Shown: piece by piece, positions 18,324-26,478 of the stretch
Numbering within the stretch: the stretch's first letter is position 1
Layout: every line of letters begins with the position of its first letter
NCBI RefSeq assembly: GCF_002234615.1
Contig: NZ_NMQW01000023.1
Coordinates: forward strand, 1-64,000
DNA length: 64,000 nt
Direction of reading: 5' to 3'
DNA from: Paenibacillus rigui
GTDB lineage: Bacteria > Bacillota > Bacilli > Paenibacillales > NBRC-103111
Made by a program: the position numbers and the translations under genes
The notes under the pieces: model-generated
Databases searched by the model: none
What the model was told of the DNA's origin: nothing
Seen by the model: only the letters and a program-made list of their open reading frames with translations

Positions 18324-19379
18324 ATGAAAAACGTGCGAGTGTACAAGTTGATGGTGATCGGTGTTCTTTGTTTTATGATGTTAACGGGGAATCTGGCACC
18401 GGCAGGCGTTCAGGCGAGCTCAGAATCGACGGGGAGCGGGCTTTCCGTTACGAAGCTTGAAGCGTTGAACCCCATCACGCTGCAGGTGACCTTCTCCGCT
18501 CCGCTTCCGGCCGAGGACGTGCAGCTGGATCGAGCGAAAGCGAACTTCGTCTTCGATCAGGGACTGGCGATCCGCAATATTCCGCAGCTGAAAACGGGAG
18601 CAACGGCAACGTACATCGTTCCGACGACAGTGCAGACGCCAGGTGCCGCCTACACGCTCAAATATAAGGAGCAACCGCCGGTTTCGTTTACCGGCAATGG
18701 CAACAAGCTGCCGCTGCGCAGTGCGCGGCAGGTTTCCTATGATACGTTCGAGGTGGAATCCAGCCTCGAGGACGGGGTGACGGACTATGCGAACATCGTA
18801 CAGGCCGACATCGAAAGACAGGGGGCTTTGGCGTTTGCTTTGGATGAACAAAATCAATATCAAGGGAAGACCTATCAAATTATTTCTTCGCTTCGCGACA
18901 GTACGTTGACGCTGACGCCGGAGAAGGGACAGCCGATCCAAGCGACTTATGTTCCCTACACCCAGGCAACCGACGGCAGACAGGCACCGAAATACCGGCT
19001 GCCGGAAGGTCAGGAGCTGAAGCCGGGCGTCAACTATACCGTCAGCTCCGATTGGGCCACGATTCAATCGCCTGCTTTTACCGCCGCCAAGACGAAGCCG
19101 CTGCATATTAAATCTGTTAAGGCCGTTAATGACTCGACCCTTGAGGTTACACTGGACAAGGATCCGAAGGACGAGCTGTTCGCCTCGCGGAGCCTGCAGC
19201 TTACCGCTCCGGATGGAGCAGTGCTGACGGCACAGTACAAAGTTTTGTCGCGTAAGGGACCTGTGGGGACCTTTGAGCTGCAAAAGGGCGGCAAGCTGCT
19301 GCCGGGCGTGAGTTATACGGTCAAGCCTGTGGGCAAATGGGCCAAGGTCAAAGGGAACAAGCTGACCGTGAAGCTGTAA
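18324..19379 (+). CDS. Secreted protein with Ig-like repeats, function unknown
   Basis: 351 residues with an N-terminal signal peptide (about 1-31, ending VQA-SSE). The mature part is beta-rich with recurring segments of the type ALNPITLQVTFSAPL, VNDSTLEVTLDKD and KPGVNYTV / LPGVSYTV. These resemble the bacterial Ig-like domains of S-layer and cell-wall proteins that describe how secondary elements follow one another. No catalytic motif or SLH domain is seen. It follows pdaA by 34 nt and may be cotranscribed with it. Role unknown. Confidence 0.8.
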   Translation: MKNVRVYKLMVIGVLCFMMLTGNLAPAGVQASSESTGSGLSVTKLEALNPITLQVTFSAPLPAEDVQLDRAKANFVFDQGLAIRNIPQLKTGATATYIVPTTVQTPGAAYTLKYKEQPPVSFTGNGNKLPLRSARQVSYDTFEVESSLEDGVTDYANIVQADIERQGALAFALDEQNQYQGKTYQIISSLRDSTLTLTPEKGQPIQATYVPYTQATDGRQAPKYRLPEGQELKPGVNYTVSSDWATIQSPAFTAAKTKPLHIKSVKAVNDSTLEVTLDKDPKDELFASRSLQLTAPDGAVLTAQYKVLSRKGPVGTFELQKGGKLLPGVSYTVKPVGKWAKVKGNKLTVKL

Positions 19380-19565
19380 CCGGCTGGCTTGGCTTGGGCC
19401 AAGGCGCGTGCATGAATCTCGTTTTACAGCTTCAATTGGCTGTGCCCACGTCGGGTTTTGCCCGGCCTGCCTCGGGAAATGGCTTGCTATGAGGGGCACA
19501 TGCGGATGCCAAACTCCCGGTTCGTCCATATGCTGTAGGGAAGAACCGGGAAAGGATGACGCGCT

Positions 19566-19697
19566 ATGAAGTGGAAGGAAGCCTTCAAGTTTATGCTGGA
19601 GAACAAGGACATTCAAACGATGTTCAAAGATATTGAAAAGGGGCAAAAGCAGGTGGAGGCAGCCATCAAGCAGGCCCAGAGGCTGAAGAAAAAGTGA
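19566..19697 (+). CDS. Small basic helical protein (43 aa)
   Basis: Frame of 43 residues, MKWKEAFKFMLENKDIQTMF then a Lys/Gln-rich amphipathic helix ending RLKKK. GGGAAAGGATG lies upstream of the ATG and a strong terminator follows, which supports expression. Unknown family. Confidence 0.6.
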   Translation: MKWKEAFKFMLENKDIQTMFKDIEKGQKQVEAAIKQAQRLKKK

Positions 19698-19730
19698 ACG
19701 CTGCCTGCCTTTTTGACGGCAGCGGGCAAA

Positions 19731-19778
19731 CAGCGGCAGTGTAGACTCACAAGAGAGTCTCGCTGCCGCTGTTTTTTT
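19731..19778 (+). terminator. Intrinsic terminator
   Basis: CAGCGGCAG pairs perfectly with CTGCCGCTG (9 bp) with a minor inner stem (GACTC/GAGTC) and is followed by seven T. Confidence 0.88.
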
Positions 19779-19840
19779 GGCGGAAACTGCGGAAGCGAGC
19801 TCCATGTGTACGCGAAGGCGAATTTTATTAAAAAAGTCTA

Positions 19841-19900
19841 TTGACACTGAATATAACCAACGGTTATATTATAACCAATGGTAACTAACCTTTGGTTATA
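19841..19900 (+). promoter_or_regulatory. Promoter overlaid with three palindromic operator sites
   Basis: TTGACA at 19841 and TATATT at 19865 (18-nt spacer). Three palindromes lie across and after it: TATAACC-AAC-GGTTATA (19852-19868, perfect), TATAACC-AAT-GGTAA (about 19870-19883) and TAACC-TTT-GGTTATA (19886-19900). The spacing suits a TetR-, PadR- or MarR-type repressor. No such regulator gene is in the neighbourhood. Confidence 0.8.
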
Positions 19901-19925
19901 ATTCAATTCGAGGAGCGTGAAAACG

Positions 19926-20018
19926 ATGAATTTTATTCTGTTTATGCTTTTATTCACGGCAGGCTGCGGTTGGCTGGATACCCAGGCTGGAGCTTATTCC
20001 AGAAGGGAGGGGAAGTAA
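19926..20018 (+). CDS. Short lipoprotein-like peptide (30 aa), translationally coupled to the next gene
   Basis: GAGGAGCGTGAAAACG precedes the ATG. The peptide MNFILFMLLFTAGCGWLDTQ... has a hydrophobic start and a lipobox-like FTAGC. Its stop TAA directly abuts the ATG of the membrane-protein gene, and GGGAGGGG near its end is that gene's ribosome site. It could be a real small protein or a leader that couples translation. Confidence 0.55.
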   Translation: MNFILFMLLFTAGCGWLDTQAGAYSRREGK

Positions 20019-20612
20019 ATGTTTGCTGGACATTTCGGGCTTGCAGCCATCGTCAAAGCGAAGCGGCCGGAGGTGCCGCTGTGGGCGCTCATGCTGAGCA
20101 CCCAGCTGCTGGATGTCGTGTTTGTTCCGCTGTATTTGTCGGGGATTGAGACGATAGAGCCTGTAGCTGGTGACGGGTATGGGGAGGCGGTCATTCATGC
20201 GGATTATACTCATTCCCTGCTTGGAGCCCTTGTGCTTGCTGCTGTCGCAGGCTGGATTGCAAGCCGCTGGCAGGGCAAACGAATCGGCAGCGTGATCGGC
20301 GCCGTCGTATTCAGCCATTGGCTGCTGGATTTGCTTGTGCACCGCAGCGATCTGCCGCTGCTTCCGGGTAACCTGGGGCAGTGGCCACTGCTCGGCTTTG
20401 AGCTTTGGAAATATCCGGTTGTCAGCATCGGATTGGAAGTGGCGCTTATTGCTTTAGGCGCAATATTTTATTTCCGTAACGTACTTCAACGAGCCGGGTC
20501 CGCAGACGGGCACCGTCGGAGCCGCGCGAAGACTTGGGCTTTGACCTCGGGAATCGTGATGACGGGGCTTCTCGTTTTATCGCTGGTGACGGATGTGCTT
20601 GGGGTAGGGTAG
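20019..20612 (+). CDS. Multi-pass membrane protein, DUF457/YdjM-like (predicted)
   Basis: 197 residues with about five hydrophobic segments and conserved-looking polar positions HFGLAAI, DADYTHSLLGAL and FSHWLLDLLVHRSDLPL. His and Asp at membrane edges (HFG, THS, SHWLLD, HRSDLP) match the pattern of membrane-bound metal-dependent hydrolases of the YdjM/DUF457 group. Assignment is by motif recall, moderate confidence. Expression is probably switched by the repressor that binds the triple palindrome upstream. Confidence 0.7.
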   Translation: MFAGHFGLAAIVKAKRPEVPLWALMLSTQLLDVVFVPLYLSGIETIEPVAGDGYGEAVIHADYTHSLLGALVLAAVAGWIASRWQGKRIGSVIGAVVFSHWLLDLLVHRSDLPLLPGNLGQWPLLGFELWKYPVVSIGLEVALIALGAIFYFRNVLQRAGSADGHRRSRAKTWALTSGIVMTGLLVLSLVTDVLGVG

Positions 20613-20662
20613 CTCTCGTTTTACCTATAGCGTAAGCAAATGACTTGTACTTGCCTTTGCTC

Positions 20663-21178
20663 TTAAACACTCTTTTTCGAGTGACCTTTTCTTGATTTCA
20701 CAATCATTATTATTAAAAAGAATATATTAAACATGAAAAATGAGTTTAATCCATAGTACAAATAGGTCAATCTCGTTCTTTCAATCCATTCGTTTACCAA
20801 AACACCAGTAACGGCATGCTTCTTTACGTGCGCTTCTAATTGGTTGTAGGAATCGAACTTTATCGCATTAATTAACGGAAATTCTATAGGTGCACTCACA
20901 AGAGCAAGAGCCGGATAAAATTCAACCCACTGTTTATTGGTCCAATGATCTATTTTGTATCGCATGTTTTCTCCAGAATCGATATTGAGGTAGCTCCAAC
21001 GGAAGCTTGCAAACACATTGAGTAATAAAATGAGCATGACAAGGATGATCAGCATGGCCTTTCTTCTACTACAATCCATTTTATAAGCTATCGGATGTGA
21101 AAGTTTATACTTGGCGATAAAACCAACCATTGAACGCGGTCGCTCAGCTTCGATAGGCTTCGATAAAGGTTTTCTCAT
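20663..21178 (-). CDS. Membrane protein of unknown function (171 aa), AT-rich
   Basis: Two predicted transmembrane segments (about 41-58 LIILVMLILLLNVF and about 140-160 FFMFNIFFLIIMIV) flank an extracytoplasmic loop of about 80 residues; both ends are basic. GGAGGGG lies 9 nt before the ATG. Base composition is clearly more AT-rich than neighbouring genes, which suggests later acquisition. No family recognised. Confidence 0.65.
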   Translation of the reverse strand: MRKPLSKPIEAERPRSMVGFIAKYKLSHPIAYKMDCSRRKAMLIILVMLILLLNVFASFRWSYLNIDSGENMRYKIDHWTNKQWVEFYPALALVSAPIEFPLINAIKFDSYNQLEAHVKKHAVTGVLVNEWIERTRLTYLYYGLNSFFMFNIFFLIIMIVKSRKGHSKKSV

Positions 21179-21255
21179 CCTACATTCCCCTCCGATTATT
21201 TGTGGCCTTTATCACCTGCACAGACCGCCACCTTATCTCTCAGACTTCACATGGA

Positions 21256-21567
21256 TCAATCGTACTTGTCGTCATCCGTTCTTATGATATGTTCAAGGAT
21301 CAGCTCCGCCTCGGTCTCGAAGTTCAAATACAACGGCCCTGGGAGCTGATCCACAATGCCCTCGATGAGGGGAAGCTCGAGCAAAGCTTCAAGCGACTCC
21401 GGCCGCTGCGGCAATGCATTGACCCACTCTCGCAAGGCGTCGATAAATCGGTAAAAGGATGTCTGGAAGGCGTCCGCCGTCGATTCCGCGTCGTCGCCAT
21501 CCGCTTTCGACATGGCTTGCCACTGCTGTAATGTCGATTCCAAGGCTTGTTCTACCTTTCTGTTCAT
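21256..21567 (-). CDS. Conserved-looking small acidic protein (103 aa)
   Basis: Acidic, helical, soluble protein without Cys or catalytic motif (EQALESTLQQWQAM..., ending RTDDDKYD). AAAGGAGAGAGGTCGA precedes the ATG. Codon use matches neighbours. Function unknown. Confidence 0.65.
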   Translation of the reverse strand: MNRKVEQALESTLQQWQAMSKADGDDAESTADAFQTSFYRFIDALREWVNALPQRPESLEALLELPLIEGIVDQLPGPLYLNFETEAELILEHIIRTDDDKYD

Positions 21568-21731
21568 TCGACCTCTCTCCTTTACTTTTCCATAACCTGT
21601 ATTATATCAGATCACCGTTGTCGAAAGCATTGACTTTGCCCTCCCAACGCGAAAGCCCTTTCTTCCCGGATTGAATTCTGCTAAATTAGTATCACTACAT
21701 TTCGCGCCATTCGGCGAGGAGGAACGTGCAG

Positions 21732-23393
21732 GTGTATAAGCTGGTTTTAGTGGAAGATGAGGAAGATGTAAGAGAGAGTATTGTCCAGGAAATCGATTGG
21801 GCCAGCTGCGGCTTTGAGGTCGCCGACAAAGCGGAGAACGGAAAAGAGGCCATGGACCTGATCGAGCGCATTGTACCGGATGTGGTCGTCACCGACATCA
21901 AAATGCCGTTTATGGACGGGATGCAGCTGTCCGAATGGATTCGGGAGAAATACCCGACAACCAAAATAATTATATTGACGGGATTCGACGAGTTCGAATA
22001 CGCCCAGAAGGCGGTCAAGCTGCATATTGACGAATATGTGCTGAAGCCTTTTTCCGCGCAGGAGCTGATGGCGGCTTTAGATAAAATCAAGCTGCTGATC
22101 GACGACGAAACCGCCCGCAAGGAGAACGTGCAGACGCTGCAGGAGCATTACCGGCAAAGCCTGCCCGTGCTGCGAGAAGTATTCCTCGCTTCCTTGATCA
22201 ACCGCAAGCAGTCTTTGGCGGAAATCGAAGAGAAAGCGCTGAATTATAGCGTCAATCTGCAGGGGAGCAGCTTTGTCGTTTCCGTACTAAGCATGGATAA
22301 TCCTGACGAGCAGGGCGACGAATCAGAGGAGCAGCGGCAGGCCAAAGCGCTCCAATCGCTAAAATATTCCAAGGATAACGAGCTAAAGCTGTTCGCCGTG
22401 CTGAATATTTCCGAGGAAATAGTCGAAAAGCACCGTCACGGCCTCGTCTTTTTGCACAACGATCAATTGGTGCTGCTTACGGTATCGGGGGAGAAGGATC
22501 ACGAATCGGTTCGCAAAAAGACACTTGCCGTACTGGAGGAAATACGCCAGAGCGTGGAAAAATATTTGAAGCTCACGATCTCGATCGGCGTGGGCGTTAT
22601 TACGAATCGGATTACGGATGTCAGTTATTCGTACAAGGACGCGGTGCTGGCACTCGACTATCGTCTCGTTCTCGGCAATAACCGGGTGATCTTTATTGAG
22701 GATGTGGAGCATCGGCCTGTGGAGAAGCTGCGCTTCGACGAGATGAAGGAGCATGGGCTCATTCGCTGCATGAAGGTAGGGACGCCCCAGGAGCTGAAGG
22801 ATATTGTCGATGATTTATTCCAGGGTATTTCGGATATTCCGGTCAGCTTTCAGGACTATCAGATCTATTTGCTTGAGATTTTGACGGCGATTTTGCGGGC
22901 GGCCAAAGATTCCAGCACGGATCTGGACGAGGTGCTCGGGACGAATTTCAACCCATTTGCCGAAATTCACAAGTTTACGAACCTGCAGGAAGCCAAAGGC
23001 TGGATTGTCGGCCTCGGCACCCGTCTGATGAACAGTATTTCCAGTGAGCGGCAGTATTCGTACAAGACACTGGTCGACAAGGCCAAGCAGTATACGAAGG
23101 AGCATTATCACGACAGCGATATCTCGATTAACAAAGTATGCGCGCACCTGCATATCAGCACAGGGTACTTCAGCGGCATTTTCAAGAAAGAAACGAAGAT
23201 GACGTTCGGCAGCTATCTGATGCACATCCGGATGGAGGCTGCGAAGGAACTGCTGAGAACGACGGACCTGAAAGCGTTCGAAATCGCCGAAAAGGTAGGC
23301 TACGCCGAGCCGAACTACTTCAGCTTTTCGTTCAAAAAGCATGTCGGTATGTCGCCGAAGGAATACCGCAGCAGCAGCTCGGCTGAAGCGTAA
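21732..23393 (+). CDS. YesN-type response regulator (REC + AraC HTH)
   Basis: About 553 residues. The N-terminal receiver domain has the acidic pair ED (8-9), phospho-acceptor Asp55 in VTDIKMP and the conserved Lys in YVLKPFS. A long middle segment follows, and a C-terminal AraC-type double helix-turn-helix (INKVCAHLHISTGYFSGIFK ... AEPNYFSFSFKKHVGMSPKEYR). GAGGAGG is only 3 nt from a GTG at 21726 and 9 nt from the GTG at 21732, so 21732 is preferred. The kinase gene follows within 15 nt; together with the binding protein they form a sensing module for the sugar transporter downstream. Confidence 0.93.
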   Translation: MYKLVLVEDEEDVRESIVQEIDWASCGFEVADKAENGKEAMDLIERIVPDVVVTDIKMPFMDGMQLSEWIREKYPTTKIIILTGFDEFEYAQKAVKLHIDEYVLKPFSAQELMAALDKIKLLIDDETARKENVQTLQEHYRQSLPVLREVFLASLINRKQSLAEIEEKALNYSVNLQGSSFVVSVLSMDNPDEQGDESEEQRQAKALQSLKYSKDNELKLFAVLNISEEIVEKHRHGLVFLHNDQLVLLTVSGEKDHESVRKKTLAVLEEIRQSVEKYLKLTISIGVGVITNRITDVSYSYKDAVLALDYRLVLGNNRVIFIEDVEHRPVEKLRFDEMKEHGLIRCMKVGTPQELKDIVDDLFQGISDIPVSFQDYQIYLLEILTAILRAAKDSSTDLDEVLGTNFNPFAEIHKFTNLQEAKGWIVGLGTRLMNSISSERQYSYKTLVDKAKQYTKEHYHDSDISINKVCAHLHISTGYFSGIFKKETKMTFGSYLMHIRMEAAKELLRTTDLKAFEIAEKVGYAEPNYFSFSFKKHVGMSPKEYRSSSSAEA

Positions 23394-23407
23394 ATGGAGG
23401 CATGGCC

Positions 23408-25195
23408 ATGATCAAATCGTTCAAGCGGTGGTTTTACGGACTCATCGACACGTGGAAGGTCAAAAGCATCCAGTTCATCATTACCATGTCGTTTACGCTC
23501 ATCACGATCTCTGTCATGCTCATTGTCAGTGTCATTTTGTACAACAAATTTTCACAGACGGCGGAGCAGAATACTTTTCTCAGCAATCAGCAAATTGTCG
23601 AACAGGTTAGTTACAACCTCGACATTTATTTGAAGGGGATGGACGAGGTGTTCGATCTTGTCGATCAGAAGATTCGCAAGAGCCAGGGCATCCCGAATGA
23701 GACGCTGATGGAGCAGCTGGAGACGATTCTGGATTCCCGTGAGGATATTGTATCGATGGCCTTGTTCACAAGTGACGGCGATCTCATCACCGGACTGCCT
23801 CAGGCTGAGCTGCGGAGGAATACGAAGCTAACCGAGCAAAGCTGGTTCCGGTCGGCGATCGAAAGCCCGGATCACCTCTCCTTCTCACTGCCGCACATTC
23901 AGAACCTATATAAGGGGCAGTATCAATGGGTTGTGTCGATGAGTAAAGGGATCACGATTTCCCGCAACAACGAATCGATCGGGGCCGTGCTGATGGTCGA
24001 TGTCAATTTCAAGACGCTCGATGATCTTTTCCGCAAGGTGAACCTGGGCCAGAAAGGATATGTGTACATTCTCGACGAGTCGGCAGGCAACATTATTTAT
24101 CACCCTCAGCAGCAGCTGATTTACGCGGGCTTGAAGTATGAGAATGTCGAAAAGGCATTGAAATATACGTTCGGCAGCTATGTCGATGAGACGGATGGCG
24201 TCAAGCGGCTGATCACGATTAAGACCGTTAACAATATTGGCTGGAAAATTATCGGCGTATCCTACATGGACGAGATTGTCACGACGAAAAACGAGATCGG
24301 CGGCTTCATCTCCTGGCTGCTGCTCGCGGTTCTGGTGCTGGTGCTCTTAATCTCAGGCTTCATGTCAGCCAAAATATCGCAGCCGATCAAGCGGCTGGAG
24401 AAATCGATGCGCAAGGTGGAGCAGGGGGATTTTGAAATTCATATTCCTGTCCAAGGGGATGACGAGGTCGGCCGTTTGTCGCGGCGCTTCAACCTGATGG
24501 TGGCGAACATTCGGGAGCTTACCGAGCAGATCATTCATGAGCAGGAGGCGAAGCGGGAGAGCGAGCTCGAAGTGCTGCAAGCGCAGATTAATCCGCATTT
24601 CTTGTATAACACGTTAAACTCCGTCGTGCGTATGGCCGGAAGCGGCAAGAGCGAGGATGTGATCACAATGATTACTTCCTTGTCGAAGTTTTTCCGGATC
24701 AGCCTTAGCCGGGGCAAAAGGATTATCACTGTTCGTGAAGAGCTGGAGCACATCCGCAACTATTTAATCATCCAAAACATTCGGTACAAAAATAAGTTCG
24801 ATTACGAGATCACGGCAGATGAAGAGGTGCTGTCCTGCAAAACCTTGAAGCTGATTTTGCAGCCTCTCGTCGAGAATGCCATCTATCATGGGATTGAGAT
24901 GATGGCTGACGACGGGTGGATTCATATTTCCGCCGGTATTGAAGAGGGGAAGGTGCTTTTGGAGGTCAAGGATAACGGGCTCGGCATTCCGCCGGACAAG
25001 CTGGGCTCCATTCTCTCCGGCGAAGTGAAGTCGGATGAAGGCTCAGGTGTCGGCGTGAAAAATGTGCATGAACGCATTCGCCTGACCTTCGGAAACGAAT
25101 ACGGTCTGCAGATCGAGAGCCAGCTGGAAGAGGGGACCTCGGTCAAGGTGTGGATTCCGATTCTGAAGGAGGAAGGCGAGGTGGAGCCGATATGA
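23408..25195 (+). CDS. YesM-type sensor histidine kinase
   Basis: About 595 residues: cytoplasmic start, TM1 (about 20-42), extracellular Cache-like sensor domain to about 295, TM2 (ISWLLLAVLVLVLLISGF), HAMP linker (ISQPIKRLEKSMRKVEQGDF), His-kinase domain with phospho-acceptor His in NPHFLYNTLNS, and a HATPase domain (N-box LVENAIYHG, G1 DNGLGI). The ATG at 23408 is 7 nt after GGAGG; the ATG at 23402 is too close. The stop overlaps the start of the binding-protein gene in an ATGA junction. It presumably phosphorylates the adjacent regulator in response to a sugar-bound lipoprotein. Confidence 0.93.
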   Translation: MIKSFKRWFYGLIDTWKVKSIQFIITMSFTLITISVMLIVSVILYNKFSQTAEQNTFLSNQQIVEQVSYNLDIYLKGMDEVFDLVDQKIRKSQGIPNETLMEQLETILDSREDIVSMALFTSDGDLITGLPQAELRRNTKLTEQSWFRSAIESPDHLSFSLPHIQNLYKGQYQWVVSMSKGITISRNNESIGAVLMVDVNFKTLDDLFRKVNLGQKGYVYILDESAGNIIYHPQQQLIYAGLKYENVEKALKYTFGSYVDETDGVKRLITIKTVNNIGWKIIGVSYMDEIVTTKNEIGGFISWLLLAVLVLVLLISGFMSAKISQPIKRLEKSMRKVEQGDFEIHIPVQGDDEVGRLSRRFNLMVANIRELTEQIIHEQEAKRESELEVLQAQINPHFLYNTLNSVVRMAGSGKSEDVITMITSLSKFFRISLSRGKRIITVREELEHIRNYLIIQNIRYKNKFDYEITADEEVLSCKTLKLILQPLVENAIYHGIEMMADDGWIHISAGIEEGKVLLEVKDNGLGIPPDKLGSILSGEVKSDEGSGVGVKNVHERIRLTFGNEYGLQIESQLEEGTSVKVWIPILKEEGEVEPI

Positions 25196-26199
25196 GATTG
25201 CATAGCATGATGAAGGACGGCTATCAACGCAGCCGGCTCCCGCTCGTTGTTGTTCTGCTTGTCCTCCTGAGCTGCATCCTGTCCTGCTCTCCTGTGAAGG
25301 AGATGAGCGGCGGCACACCGGCAGCCAAATCAACGGTGTCCTTGATCGTAAAGATGAATCAAGGAGATTACTGGGGGACGGTAAGGATGGGGGCGGAGGC
25401 CGCAGCCAAGGAATTTAACGTGAACCTGAATGTGTCCGCTCCTGCGGACGAGAAGGATGTCCAAGGGCAGATTCAACTGGTGAATGAGGCTGTTTCGGCA
25501 GGAACGGATGCTTTGGTGCTGGCTGCGAATGATTATAAAGGCTTGGCCGAGGCGAGTGAACGGGCTGCAGGACAGCGGATTCCCGTGATTACGATTGATT
25601 CCGAGGTAAATTCACCGAAGGTGCTCAGCTTTATCGGGATTAACAATTATGAGGCAGGCAAGAAGGCGGGCAGCAAGCTGGTGGAGCAGGTGAGTGTTAC
25701 GAGCCGGATTGCGGTCCTGAACTTCGGGGCAGGCGCCAAGAATGCAGATGAGCGGGAGCAGGGGCTGCTCGATGAGCTGGCCCGTTATCCGCAAGTGGAG
25801 GTCGTGAGCAGGGAGTATTGTTACTCGGATTTGAAGCTTTGCCGCGAGCTGACGAAGAAGCTGTTAACCGAGAAGCACGCGGACGGGATCGTTGCTTTGC
25901 ATGCAATCGCCTCGATCGGGGTTGCAGATGAAGTGAGCGCCATGGGGCTGGCAGGCAAGGTGCAGGTGGTTACCTTTGATAATACACCGGAGGATATCGA
26001 ATTTTTGCAGGAAGGTGTCATCCAGGCCACAATTATCCAGAATCCGTTCAGTATGGGCTATCTTGGCGTGAAATATGCGGTGGAGGCTATTCAAGGCAAG
26101 AAAATACCGAAGTTCGTGGACACAGGCACCAAGGTGATTGATCAGGAGAATATGTTCTGGTCGGATAACCAGAAGCTGTTGTTTCCCTTTGTAAAATAG
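25192..26199 (+). CDS. Sugar-binding lipoprotein of the two-component module (periplasmic-binding-protein family 4)
   Basis: 335 residues with an N-terminal lipoprotein signal ending ILSC-S. The mature part is a ribose/galactose-type binding protein (VSLIVKMNQGDYWGTVRMGAEAA, LVLAANDYKGLAEA, ITIDSEVNSPKV, IVALHAIASIGVADE, VVTFDNTPEDIEFL). It is translationally coupled to the kinase (ATGA) and has no own permease, so it probably presents sugar to the kinase sensor domain, as in YtfQ/LytS-like three-component systems. Confidence 0.88.
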   Translation: MRLHSMMKDGYQRSRLPLVVVLLVLLSCILSCSPVKEMSGGTPAAKSTVSLIVKMNQGDYWGTVRMGAEAAAKEFNVNLNVSAPADEKDVQGQIQLVNEAVSAGTDALVLAANDYKGLAEASERAAGQRIPVITIDSEVNSPKVLSFIGINNYEAGKKAGSKLVEQVSVTSRIAVLNFGAGAKNADEREQGLLDELARYPQVEVVSREYCYSDLKLCRELTKKLLTEKHADGIVALHAIASIGVADEVSAMGLAGKVQVVTFDNTPEDIEFLQEGVIQATIIQNPFSMGYLGVKYAVEAIQGKKIPKFVDTGTKVIDQENMFWSDNQKLLFPFVK

Positions 26200-26216
26200 G
26201 CTTTTCATGAGATAGG

Positions 26217-26257
26217 CCCCTTTCGAATCGTTATTGGTTCGGAAGGGGATTTTTTTT
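26217..26257 (+). terminator. Intrinsic terminator of the sensor operon
   Basis: CCCCTTTCGAA and TTCGGAAGGGG form a long stem with one mismatch, followed by eight T. Confidence 0.88.
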
Positions 26258-26282
26258 GGTAGATAGGAAAGTATAGTTTTCA

Positions 26283-26348
26283 CAACGTTCGTCTACCTCG
26301 ACAAACGCGTGCCATCATACAACGATGGCGAAGCGGTTTATCCTTGCT
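26283..26348. other. RNA-like intergenic element, copy A
   Basis: CCTCGACAAACGCGTGCC, then hairpin GCCATC-N7-GATGGC, then GAAGCGGTTTATCCTT. A second copy is at 59070-59119 with 16 of the first 18 bases identical and a compensatory A-T to G-C pair change in the stem. Lies between the sensor operon and mglB. Class not recognised. Confidence 0.55.
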
Positions 26349-26478
26349 GAGCAGAAAAACACAGTAGAATATTTATATAAAACATGAGTATTTTGCATGG
26401 GTTTTTGACAAAGGATACAGCATAATGGGGTTGTAGCAAATAAGCAAATATTAAAAAGGCAAACGGAGGTCATTCAAT

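Noticed and set aside
18420-19847. 475-codon minus-strand frame over the secreted-protein gene
   Set aside because: Arg/Leu/Gln-rich shadow of a gene with signal peptide and beta repeats; extends through a terminator.
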